From Chrysomallon squamiferum (taxonomy: Eukaryota > Mollusca > Gastropoda > Neomphalida > Peltospiridae), in contig CM022667.1 of NCBI GenBank assembly GCA_012295275.1, positions 20,118,410-20,182,409 on the forward strand: a DNA stretch of 64,000 nt, written 5' to 3'. The notes beneath the pieces were generated by a model that was not told the origin of the DNA, made no database searches, and saw only the letters and a list, made by a program, of their open reading frames with translations. Positions 39,763 to 50,555 of this stretch are shown here, piece after piece. Made by a program: the position numbers and the translations under genes. How positions within the stretch are numbered: the stretch's first letter is position 1; each line of letters begins with the position of its first letter.

Positions 39763-42700
39763 CAATATGGTGAAGACTATCTAAAAATATTACACATAAC
39801 TAAAGAACTGGATTTAATTTTTATGAAAAAGTGATTCTGATTATATTTTAAAATAATATGATAGCTTTTTTCTTCTTTTTTTATTCTGAAAACTGGTAAG
39901 TACCATTATTTTTTCTAATCTTCCAGGCCCACAGCAGTATAAATATTTATACTAAATTATGACTGAAACAAACAAACTATTTACAAACGAGAAGTAATTA
40001 ACTAAAGCAGCTATCACAGATGAACTGGAAACTCAGAGCTCTGTAATTACTTGATGGAGATTACACGTGACAGAACCAATATGGCAGTGTTATGACTGAC
40101 AGCATAGTGTGGTCTCAGTCATATTTTCTGTAACAGACCCAGCTGATCACCACATGGGTAGCAGAAAATCAATAGAAGAATAAACAAAATATTGTTTTGC
40201 TAATATGCAGCTCAGCTGAAACAGGAAAGGTTGCAATAAATAAAAAAAAGTGCTGGCAATAAACTTTAGCCAAGTCATTGATTCTGTATAAGATAAAAAT
40301 CAAACAAAATGCATAAATGTGACTTTGCTGAAACCAGCTTCCTAATAAAATTAGTGTTATGCTGAAGACAGTATTGTAAAACCAATATTAATTTCCTATT
40401 ATTATCAAATAAATGGCAGCAGTGAGCTGATATTAATATTACACTGTGGGAAGCTAATTACCCGCATTATCCTCTGAAATTACCATTTCTAAACAGGACA
40501 ATGGACTGCTGGTGTGACTGTGACAATATTTGGTTGGTGAAAGAATCTGATCATCACAGTAAATGAAAATATATATTCTTTTGTTATGGATGTTTTTGTG
40601 TAAGAGAAAAGAGAGTTATATTGTCTTTTCTGTAAAAAAAAAAACCAAACAAATAGTAATAATATTAATAATAAGATATATAATTTAACTTAAGTATGTA
40701 CCTATGTTAATAATCTCAGTTAATTATCAAAATATGTTTTGTTTCTTTTTCAGGCCCATGTGTGGGGGTTAACTGAGGGCCCCCCACCCCAAGAATATTT
40801 AGAACACAGGAGATGCAGTTTCATGCTGAAGTAATTTAAACAAGTAAATTTACACAGAAATCTATGGGAAGGGGCACATGCACCCTTTGCACCTTCCTCT
40901 ATATGGGCATAGGTTGTCATGTAAAGATTAATTCTAATTTATGTACATTGTATTTGTTAAATGTGTTAATTTACACATATAGGTCTTCCTAATACATCAG
41001 ACTTTTGTTTGCTCTGGGGTTTCCTTTGAAATGATTGACATTAATATTTAAACTAAATCAGAGCAGAAATAGAAAATCAATTATGTCTGCTGTTAAAATC
41101 TGTATTAATTATTTTATCATTACATGATGAAGTAAAAGAAACTAATAAAAAAATAATGTTTATGTGGTGTTATTAGTAATAAATCAACTTTATGATCAAT
41201 TATAATAGCGCAGCAAATCACCATAGAAACAGTCTATCAACATAACATAACATGTTAGAAATGATAAATTGTTAATTTGGTAGAGTGTACATAATCATTA
41301 GAGTCCTGTGATTTATTGAGTTTTCATTTTTAATTTGTATCGTTTAAAAGACACTGATATAAAACAAATAGATTTTCTATAAAAAAAATTATATCTAAAA
41401 ATAAGAAGGATGGAACCTAATTTTTCTTACATAAAACATTTTTCATAAATGTAACTACAAAAAGTAATTTAAAAAAAACTGAGTTTGTCAGCAGATATTA
41501 AGTGAAATACACCCATATTGAAATAAAAGTATTTACCTCAGTAATGTGTTTATTTATATCTTTAAAAGATGAACTAATTTACAGTATAAACAGTCTAATA
41601 TCAATTCCACACAGACATGAGTAAGTCAGTGAAACTCAACTTTTCACAAACATAAGAAATACAGAAACATCATTCAATTTTTATTACTTTTAGACTACTT
41701 ATCATTAAATGTCAAATTTTTTATTTTTCATATTTCCATAACATTGAAACTTAAAATGTTGTTACATCTGAAACTTGTAAATGTAAATTAACAGTTGATT
41801 TTTAGTATTTGTTCTGATGACACTGAAGAGAACTCAACTGCTAATTTTCCAAGGGTTACATTTATTGATTAGCAATAAGAAATATTTTATTATAACCTTC
41901 CCATGAACAGTGAAGCAAGCACACTGTGATGTTTGTTAATCATATTGTTGAGAATTAAGCTGGAGGAGAAAACAATAAAAACAACATGTCTGAATCAAAC
42001 ACACTTGGTGACAGACCTGTATACAGCTGTCACCACTCATTCTCACATTAACGTTCATGTACTTGCATAAATATAATATTTATAACTAAATCACTGATCT
42101 ATAATAATGTTAGTGTCATACAAACATTTACTAAACACAAAACATGCATAAACACACCAAAATTTCTTTCAGCAGTTTTTAGCAGTAGATTTTTCACATC
42201 CTGTTAGTTAAAATTAAATAAATAAAACTAATCAAGGATATGTTCTTGATAATAAAAATGTATTTTCTTTATATTGGATATCACATTATTTTCTTCATGA
42301 CTTTTGTCAGTGACAAAGAACAATATTCAGCAAAGCTGTCAAGTTTAATAAGTTACTATACCAAACTGGTTGTAATCAATAAAGCCTCATTTAGAATGAC
42401 AAATGATATTTGATATATCAATAAATTGTTATTTCATCAATTTGCTTTTATTTCACTAATGTAATGGTGGCTGCATCAGTCATCAAACAGTTCTCAAAAA
42501 GAAAAAAAACAAAAATTTTCAAAAAAAAAGTACTGAAGTTTTGTTTTCCATTTTTTTTTTTTAGATTTCGCTATTAAATATTTTTAATTTCTTGTTTTCA
42601 AATTCAGTTTCATGATAAAAGTTATACAAACACATAAATGAATTAGCCAAAATAATGTATTTTGTATGTCTCTGATCACATGTGAGTTTTTAAGAGTTTT

Positions 42701-44703
42701 TGCTAGTAAATTATCCTAATTTGTATATATGTTTTTATGTATGTTTATATGAAAGTGTGTGTGTGTGTGTGTCATGAATGTTTATATATGTATGTATTAT
42801 TTATATGTATATTGATTTTTATGTTTGATGTATATACATGTATGTTTGTAAGTATGTATATATATATGTATGAATGGGTTAATATATGTGTGTTGTGTAT
42901 GTGTGTATGTATGTATATGTCTTTGGTGCCTGCCTGTGTATGTGTGTACATGTGTTTGCTACAGAGAGTTATTGACAGTAAATTATGATATACTGTTTCA
43001 TCAGCTGGCAAAGTTCTCATTATATCAGCTTGCATTTTCACACACTGAACAACAGACAAAAATAATAAAGTTATTTTTAGATTAGAATGGAAGGTGAAAA
43101 TTTAAAATAAAAATGAACTATGTAGTTTAACTAGGACAGACAGAACTGTTTCATTCAGATCAATAGTCATCTGATATCATACATGTATATTAAAAACATA
43201 TGTGCCTGTTATAGTACGCTTATGTTATACACAAGTAGTTATTTAATATATAAATATTCAGTTTGCAAATATCAAACTGGTATTATAAGGTTACTTCATG
43301 TTATTCTATGTATATATATGTGTGTGTGTGTGTGTGTTTGTGCCTATGTATGTATGTGTGTGTATATATATATATAGATATGTATGTATATATATATATT
43401 TTATATAATGTATATTTATATGTATGTGTGTTGTATCAAAAAACATAATAATAAATAAAAACATATCAATGATTTCAACATTTTTTTAATAAATACATGC
43501 AAGAAATATTTACATTAATAATTTTAAAAAATAATAATGATAAAAATTTGTAATATTTTTTAAAGCATGCAATATGGAGGTAAATTAAATTAACGAAGTT
43601 TTGTAATATTTTACATCCGTGTAACAGAGAACTGAATATGTTTTTAAATATGTTTTTAAAAAGTACAATACTTACTCTGCACTGAATATCTTGTCTACAA
43701 ACTGTTTCATGAAGCTCATGCACTCGAGGGTAATTTCATCTGGCTGGCTGTCGATGCTGTAGGTGGAACTCCACGACTTCTCAGAGCCCATGGACTGCGA
43801 CCTCTGCAGCTGCACCCCTCCGAACTCCGCGTCTGATGAATCCATGCTTGTGGTCGCGAAGTAGTTGCGTGTACTGTCGTTGTCGTTTTCCTCCGAGGAA
43901 TCACTGCTGTGTACATTTTTCACACCTGTTTCATGTTTGTCATCTGAGGCATCAAATGATATCAGGTCATCGGGAAGTGGTTTATCTGAACTGAACACCA
44001 AACCTCCGTCAGGCCCATCTTCACTTGGAGGTACGTAATCGTCAAACAGCAGCTCGTCCACGGTACTTGAACGTCTGTTTGTCTGTAGTTTCGGAGCTCG
44101 TTTGTCTGTTCGTCCCTCAGTAGTTGTCTCGTCATGTCCGTTAGACACGGGATGTTGTACTTGATTTTCAGTTTCTTTTTCTGCACTCTGAGCAGGAGGC
44201 AGGTCCTGTTTAGAGTTCATGTCTTGTTCTCTGTCCACAGGCATTTTATTATCACTGTCTGAGCCACTTCTGCCAATGGGAGTTTCACGTTTGTTGTATA
44301 TAGGTTCATCAAAACTGACATTCATTCCATTCACAACAACCTGTTCATCGGCACAACTGTTTTCTGAGTATCCCGAAGAACTTGCTGTCTTACTAACAGG
44401 TTTGATATCCGATACTTTCTTTTCACCTCCATCTTTGCTCTGTCTGGAATAGTTTCTGGAAAGGTTAGGTGGGCGAGGTCTAGGCGGGGGAGTCCTGGGA
44501 GGTGGAGATGATGCTGGACTGGAGTTTTCACTGCCACTGCTTGTTGGGTTTTTTGTAATGGAATCAATTCTAGAGGAAATGTCATTGAAAAGTCCATTCT
44601 TCTTAGCGATCATAGAACTAAAGAACTTTGATGTGCCGTCACTAAAACTTTCAGTTAGTGACTTGCCTTCCTCACTACTTCTTCGACCTCGACTGAAATC
44701 CAT
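20164..44703 (-). CDS. KIAA0513: KIAA0513 orthologue (SBF1/SBF2-domain-type cytoplasmic protein)
   Basis: Eight coding exons on the minus strand: 44703-43676, 34598-34550, 34076-34032, 32320-32176, 30128-29981, 23982-23914, 20838-20744, 20213-20164 (TGA). They join in frame to 542 residues. The first exon encodes 342 residues of low-complexity, probably disordered sequence with a Pro/Arg run (about 61-80) and many Ser/Asp, ending in [15 protein letters not shown]. The rest aligns in order with remembered human KIAA0513: [95 protein letters not shown]. Compared with my recollection of the human protein, roughly 90 residues between the FYH and QPIW blocks are missing. The molecular role is poorly known; the human gene has been linked to cytoplasmic signalling in brain. 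The introns are unusually long for this window (up to 9.1 kb). Confidence 0.93.
20330..20575 (-). repeat. Degenerate ~30-bp tandem array, inverted relative to the main minisatellite
   Basis: About seven diverged units in KIAA0513 intron 7 (the last). Read on the minus strand, a unit such as the one ending near 20360 starts TGGTTGTATAATGAATGTAT and continues GAATGGATTT. It matches the + strand minisatellite unit at 22131-23293 (TGGTTATAAGATGAATGTAA then GAATGGACTG) at 24 of 30 positions by eye. The period is kept (ten codons) although the units have drifted. Confidence 0.75.
21058..21095 (+). repeat. Poly-A run followed by AAT/AAAT repeats
   Basis: About 23 A residues pass straight into AAT and AAAT repeats, in KIAA0513 intron 6. 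It may be the tail of an old retroposed element, but no element body is recognisable upstream. Confidence 0.7.
21944..22132 (+). repeat. Direct repeat pair immediately before the minisatellite
   Basis: TTTTTATGTAATTTTATG followed by TTTGTTTT, AGTCTTTT and GGGAATATTTATTGA occurs at 21944-21997 and again at 22057-22132. The second copy holds an extra insert containing TTATAACATGAATAAAA, which resembles the core of the adjacent 30-bp unit. Confidence 0.75.
22131..23293 (+). repeat. Minisatellite, 30-bp unit, about 38 copies
   Basis: Unit ATGAATGTAAGAATGAACTA then CAGTTATAAG, repeated for about 1.16 kb in KIAA0513 intron 6 (between exon 23914-23982 and exon 20744-20838). Because the period is a multiple of three, it is open in several frames (a MNVRMNxSYK ten-residue repeat on +), but it is intronic and antisense to the gene, so it is not regarded as coding. 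Variants are position-dependent: CTACAG predominates at the left, CTGTAG in the middle and GGACTGTGG at the right. A variant ending TGTCTATCTCATGT occurs twice (about 23076-23095 and 23274-23292). Confidence 0.95.
25219..25270 (+). repeat. TC dinucleotide repeat
   Basis: About 26 TC units in KIAA0513 intron 5. Confidence 0.95.
27956..28077 (+). repeat. 35-bp direct repeat pair
   Basis: ATAAATATTTCAAAATAAAT followed by AATAAAATAA occurs at about 27959-27988 and again at about 28048-28077, separated by about 60 bp, in KIAA0513 intron 5. Confidence 0.75.
28361..28520 (+). repeat. CA/CAGA compound microsatellite
   Basis: A run of CA units in which CAGA interruptions recur every 8-14 bp, giving a short higher-order pattern. 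In KIAA0513 intron 5. Confidence 0.95.
31763..31812 (+). repeat. AAAG/AAAT tetranucleotide repeat
   Basis: AAAG units mixed with AAAT, preceded by CAAA units at 31741-31756, in KIAA0513 intron 4. Confidence 0.9.
33936..34020 (+). repeat. TG repeat (CA on the KIAA0513 strand) next to a donor site
   Basis: About 40 TG units with one GCATTT interruption. On the minus strand this CA tract starts 11 nt inside the intron after the 45-nt exon 34076-34032. Confidence 0.95.
34203..34227 (+). repeat. Poly-A run (25 nt)
   Basis: A run in KIAA0513 intron 2. Confidence 0.95.
34603..34623 (+). repeat. Poly-A (poly-T on the KIAA0513 strand) at an acceptor
   Basis: On the minus strand 21 T residues precede GCAG, the acceptor of the 49-nt exon 34598-34550. 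Confidence 0.95.
38839..38890 (+). repeat. ATT trinucleotide repeat
   Basis: About 17 perfect ATT units in KIAA0513 intron 1. Confidence 0.95.
39711..39760 (+). repeat. CA dinucleotide repeat
   Basis: 25 perfect AC units in KIAA0513 intron 1. Confidence 0.95.
43309..43431 (+). repeat. TA/TG-rich low-complexity tract
   Basis: Mixed TATA, TG and TATG repeats about 245 bp inside the donor end of KIAA0513 intron 1. Confidence 0.85.
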
Positions 44704-46156
44704 AATGAAATTCCTTTCAATACAATTTCAACAGTTGCCAACTTTAAAATATTATTCTTGTCTCTGCTCTCCGACACTCACAGATTGCTACCAAAAGGAT
44801 TTATGCCCACACTGAAATGAAATATTTCTGTATTTAAATGAGGTCTTACATGGAGATCATGGAGAAACTATGGTAATGCTCCATTCCACTAAAAGGATTG
44901 TAAAACGTTCTGGCACTGATGACTTAAAAACCTAGAATGTCGCGAGTTCCTGTGTTTGAGCTTGCCAATCAATACAAGGCTTGTCCCTTTCCCAAGATAA
45001 GCTGGACTGCCTGCTATCCTGCAAATACATTGGAAAGCAAGATCAGACACATGCAATTTAGTCCAATCAATAGACAGCCAATATTATCAGTTATTCATGT
45101 AAGCATGGCTCCCACACAAATAAGCTAGCTACAAGTGAGCAAAGCTGTCTACTGGTACTGTAACTGTTTTTCAGTGACTGCAATTAGGACCATCATTTAA
45201 TGTATGTTATTAAATTATATTATGATTTTGATCCAACGGTTATTTACAGCTTTCTACCAGAAAGCATCAGAAAAAAAGAAAACTAAATATCTCTGAATGC
45301 AGTTAGAATCATCATTTAATCATTAAATATTATGACAATTTTAAACCAATAGTTCAATTATGAAAATTGTTTTAAAAATTAATTTTAAATTTCCAGTTTT
45401 ATTCACGAATCTTTGCACACTGTCATGGTAGCTTTTCTTAAAACCTACTTCAATATTATCAAAAATAATTTTAAATACTGTTTGAATCGTGACATGCATT
45501 TTTTTTTTTTACTGTCATTACAGCTGTTAATACAGATAATACTTCAAGTTTTGTTTTTTAAAACATGTAAGATGTTTTTCAAAACAATCTCCTTTAAACT
45601 TGCCTTTACCTAGAATGTGGAGGCCAGTGCAGACAATCCACGTCAACATCACTGTGTTTGGTTCGTTCTCACCTAGTAATTAGGTTTTTACACATGACTG
45701 TCTCTGTCATGGTTTAACTGTGATGCTTCACTAATCATCCATGTCAGAGATAAAACTTTCCGTTGACAACTTAATCACCTTTCTGTTTTGTTGCTATTTA
45801 TACATTTTTGTTGGGATTTGTTATGGTTTTTTTTTAAAAATATAATATTAAAATAAATAATATAGAAAGAAAGAAAAGAAAGAAAGAAATGTAAAAATAC
45901 ATTTATAGCAAAATAAAGAGAAAATAAAAAAGACAATAAAAGAAAAAAAGGAAAAAGGTTTACTATATATGATGTCTATTAATCTAAGAAAAAATATTTA
46001 CTGTCATCAACAAGGAACAAGTAAATAAATTATACAACAGCAAATAAATATAAATAAATAAATAAATATAAATAAATAAATATAAGTAAATAACCAACAC
46101 TTGAAAAAATATACACTCTATATGTGTCTGTATGTGTGTGCATATACTTTACACAC

Positions 46157-46202
<46 letters not shown>

Positions 46203-49200
46203 TTACACACATATATATAAAGAATGTGTTTGGTCACTGAACAAAAACAAGCAAAATGTTTTGTGGCAGATATAAATATTGTGCCATTAACCAGAATTTA
46301 AAAGTTGCTGTGGTAAAAACAATGTTAAGAGGCAAATTGTAAAAAAATTACGTTAGCATAAAATTCAAAACAACAGCCATACAGAGAATAATTATTGATT
46401 CCCCTAAAACACTGTGTCACATCTGTAGCAGAATAAAGTGCCAACAACAAAAACTACAAAAAAGTTATCTGTAGGTTTTCTTCTGTAACCTAAACATTAT
46501 AAACATTAAAAACAATCTGGGTAAACAATGTATATTTCTACAATTTTATTGCTATAATTATTACAAAGAAGAAGAACAAACAAAAAAATCATAGAAAAAA
46601 ACATTACAATGTTCTTTCAGTTTTAATAAAAGGTTTTAAAGCAATTTGAAAACAAAGTTAAAAACTCAGCAAAAGAAATGATCAGAGTGGTGCCTTTACA
46701 AGGAAACAAAACAAAAACAAGAGTAATAATAACAAAATGCCACTGTAATATCAGATAATTGTGCGGTCTGACCCAGTATTAATGCATAGTTTAACACATT
46801 TTATGACAACAGCCTGCCACTGAAAACAATGTCATGACCTTCAACAACAGTTGCTGACAACATCTCGAAAGTTAACTTATTTATCTGTTATCACACTGGT
46901 TATTAATTAAATGTTTTAAGGTCACCATGAGTAACAGTTGAAAAAAATGAATTATAATCAGGTGTTATTATACAGTAAATTATACCATTTATATGACTAA
47001 CTGAATTATTCTTTTACAACATAATTTACTTTTAAGCACAGAGAGAGAAATAATAAAAAAATAAAAAAATTATTAATCATAATAAAATAAGTTACAAGGT
47101 TTTGTCCATTAGTGTTAACTGAATCGACTAAAGGAACAGATAATGGGTACGTATTAATAATAAATTATCATGGAAAGATGAACAAATACATTAGAAAGTA
47201 AGCATGTCAAATGATATTAATGAAATAAACATCTTTTTTTTTTTTTAATTAATGTTTTTAAACAAATTAACTTTATACAATGTTTTGCCAGTTTTTAAAT
47301 ATATTTTATTTCTTATTAATTGAGATTTTACATAAGAACCGTGTAATGAAAACTATTTAGCAGTGCTCCATAAAAAAAGGCTCAATTTCCTGGACCTTTA
47401 TTGTCTTTAAGAAATCAACTTTCTTTTTCCAGTTTTAATATGTTATTCAGAGCAAGCTGTTGATCACATAATTCAGTAGTTAGAACTGAGTTAGTAGTAG
47501 TGTTGTGCAGAAGAGAGAAAATGTTTACAAGTGCCAAAATGATTCTAGAATGAAGAAACCAAAGAAAGATAATTTATTAAACAACACACTTTGATATTTT
47601 AACATGTTTAACTTTATCTTTGTATCATTTAATAATTTAACATTTTAAAGTTATATTTATGTGATTAGGTAATTACATCTTGAGATGCCATTATTTCATG
47701 GGTTACTCATTAACAGCATCTCTTTATATTCATTGTTTAAGAAAAGGATGGAAAGTGTTAGGATTAAAACTGATTAAATAACAGATTCCACAACAAGCAT
47801 AAATAATTCTTTATAGAAATAAAATGCTTATAATTAGGTCATTTAAATCTGTTCAAAGTAGCTTATACTGAGAATAAATATGAAGTTACACTTAAGGTAT
47901 GTATTGAAGCCTTTTTTTATTTTTTTAATCACTGTCTTGTAAGTATTTGTCTGCACGCCTAAACAGTAAGCTTGCATTACTTTCATTAATATTTAAAATA
48001 CTATTATCTGGTAAGTGAGCTGATTTTAAACAGATATGTTTCTTCTTTTCTCTCTCAGAAAACGAGGTGATGTGTTGATTAAAATGTTAGCATCAGGCTT
48101 CATGATATCTTAAGCTTGTCCATCAAACTAATCCCCATTCAAGTGTGGTTTACAACAATCATCAAAGATGGTGGTATATGCTGTCATGCTTCTGGAAAAG
48201 TGCTCAGTAACAATAGCTTTCATTATCCCAAAATTAACCATTAAACAAAAAAAGAGAAGGCACCATATTTTATTTTCTCATATCTTTTATGCATTTTATT
48301 ATACTCAGATTTAGTCAGTTTCTTTGGTATATGTCCTCATCTACTGTATTTTACTTTGCATTGATTATTAAAAAAATAATAAGGAAAAAAAAGAATTTAT
48401 TTGGTTGGTGATTATATACAGATATATCCATATATATCTGTCTATCTGCCTGTCTCTCTATCAGGCATGGCATCAGGGTTAATCTGGAATAAAACTGAAA
48501 AAGGATATAAATTTTCAAGTTCTTATTTCACTGTCAGTACTTATTGAATCTTAATGCCTTGCCAGTGAAGCAACTGCAGGCTTGACGTTACAATTAATGG
48601 GTTGTTATTAAAGCATCATTGAATCTGACTTTGGCCTTTTTTGCACCAGCTGATGTGATGTATTAAAATAGGTTGTGTTGCTGATAAACAAATATTTGTT
48701 TTTGTGAAGTAATTTATTCTCATTGAATAAATGAAACAAAGAAATAACTGAATCATAGACATACATTTTTTTAAAGAACCAACACATAATATATTTCCAT
48801 GACAACAAGTTAATCATTATCTTATAATCAATACAGACAACAATATTCGCTGTTGGAAAATAATTAGCATGAAGAATATACTTTTTTTTTTGTGTATGTG
48901 TCTCTGTAGGTAATTACAAAACTCAAAAAAAGCTTTATTGTATCAAAAAACTGCACAGAATTATTTTAGTTCATTTTATAACAAAAACACATCTATGTTA
49001 CTCGTTCCCTTTAAAAATTTGAAATGAGATTGTGTTTTTAAAAATATTATGTGAATTTCTAATTATTCTTCTAAATGTTTACAAGACATTACCTTTTGTT
49101 CAGCATCAGTGTATCATTACAACAACATGCTGTTTTTAACATCAACAGCAGGCCAAATCTCATAAATGAAAATGTTTAACTTGAATATATTAATGTAACA

Positions 49201-49600
49201 CCTGTTGCAGCCAATTCACTAAAGTAATAGCACTTATAATAATAATATATATATATATATATATATCAAATGAATATTTTGAATACTTTTTATTTAAATA
49301 GCCAGTAATCACTAATAATATAGATTTCCAAAGATTTTCACAAAAAATGGTAATAATTGTCGTTATTTACTAGTTACAAATGTAAATTTTTATTTCATGT
49401 AAAATGATCAACAATACACAGTATAGTTAGGATACTGAAAATTAAACAACACCTACACATATTGAATATTCAATCGTACGTTCAACCGTAACATTGGTAT
49501 ATCTGTATCAGTGTTACGAGTGTATGGGTTCATGCAATAACATAATAAAAGAAATCAAATATATTCAAAAGTTTTTAAACCTTATTTAAGTATTATCAGA
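44704..49600. other. Divergent spacer upstream of KIAA0513 and MPPE1
   Basis: About 5 kb with no recognisable exon. It should contain the KIAA0513 5' UTR and promoter, but neither can be placed from sequence alone. It holds AAAT repeats (46041-46094), a CATA/CA repeat (46161-46200) and a TA run (49245-49266). Confidence 0.5.
46041..46200 (+). repeat. AAAT and CATA/CA repeats
   Basis: AAAT units at 46041-46094 and, after a gap, CATA then CA units at 46161-46200, in the spacer upstream of KIAA0513. Confidence 0.85.
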
Positions 49601-49624
49601 ATCTATGCATTTTATTATTTTCCG

Positions 49625-49651
49625 TTTTTTTTTTTTTTTTTTTTTTTTTTT
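49625..49651 (+). repeat. Poly-T run (27 nt)
   Basis: T run just upstream of the presumed MPPE1 promoter region. Confidence 0.95.
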
Positions 49652-49852
49652 CTTTTTGTTATTTATCAAGTGTTCACCTAGATATTTCCCGGTATCTCGT
49701 GGGTCAGTCTCCGGCCTAACTAAAACGTGTTTGCGAAGGGAGATTACTCTTTCGCTAAAAACGAAAGAGAGAAAAAAAAAAAAAGACTGAAAATGTCTGC
49801 GCCCAAGCTCGGCTATCTGATTTTATCATTTTGCATCTAATAAATGTTCGAG

Positions 49853-50484
49853 ACACGTATGTTCTGAAATTCTTTTGTGGAACAGGTAAATTCGAAATAG
49901 GAGAGCTTAGTAAAATTAATTTTTCAATATGATGTAATATTCGCGTCGCTCGAACGATTAAATTGTTAAGTGATTAAAAACATATGTATTCTATTACTTT
50001 AATACTTAGTAACTTACGTTACTTAGTATTCACTATTCAGTATTGACACAGTTTACAATTGCATAATGATCAGTACGATAATATTTTATCATTACTACAC
50101 TGGTTGTTTATTATTATTATTATTATCTTAGTAAAATAACGTCAAAAGAAAATATTATTAAGATGATAAAGTATTTTTAAAAAAAAAATAAATATAAAAT
50201 AATAAATATAAAAGAGAATATATAAGATTACTTTTCTGTTATAACTAGATTTGCCGTTAGAATTTTATCCAAAATTATTTTAATCACAAGCATTTAGTAG
50301 TTGTTAACTAGAATGATTTTAATAATTGTGACAGATAATCAGAATTGAGAGTAAATTATTTATATTTGTATCTCTCTTACATTCTAATGATAATATGTTA
50401 TTAAATAACTTACCATTTCTGTTCTTTTTGCTATTACAGGTAACACGTGGGAGAAAGTGAAATAGAATATGAACCTTATAAACA
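49853..50484 (+). promoter_or_regulatory. MPPE1: Probable MPPE1 5' UTR exon, intron and leader
   Basis: The leader just before the MPPE1 ATG begins at a clear acceptor (CTATTACAG, AG at 50438-50439). A candidate upstream donor, AACAG|GTAAATT, lies at 49885/49886, which would leave a non-coding first exon somewhere in about 49660-49885. The CpG content around 49660-49960 is higher than in the surroundings, as expected near a promoter. The donor choice is a guess. Confidence 0.4.
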
Positions 50485-50555
50485 ATGCAACACGATGTGA
50501 CTTTTACTCAACAGATTATTGGTTGCTTGGCGGCTTGCTGCCCAAGGTGTGCTGA
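50469..50555 (+). other. Upstream ORF overlapping the MPPE1 start
   Basis: An ATG at 50469 opens a 28-codon frame that overlaps the MPPE1 start at 50485 out of frame and ends with TGA at 50553-50555. Such overlapping uORFs usually lower translation of the main frame. There is no evidence that the peptide itself is functional. Confidence 0.55.

Larger units (their letters stand above)
34599..43675 (-). other. KIAA0513: KIAA0513 intron 1 between coding exons 1 and 2 (9.1 kb)
   Basis: The largest intron in the window. No conserved coding block was found. Contents: poly-A at the 3' end (34603-34623), T-rich tracts near 36070-36087 and 39539-39560, ATT repeat 38839-38890, CA repeat 39711-39760, a G/C-rich patch 40750-40910 and TG/TA-rich tracts 42730-42960 and 43309-43431. 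Confidence 0.7.

Noticed and set aside
44558-45128. Plus-strand ORFs opposite and upstream of the first KIAA0513 exon
   Set aside because: The first is a shadow of the coding exon on the other strand. The second lies in the presumed 5' region and resembles no known protein.
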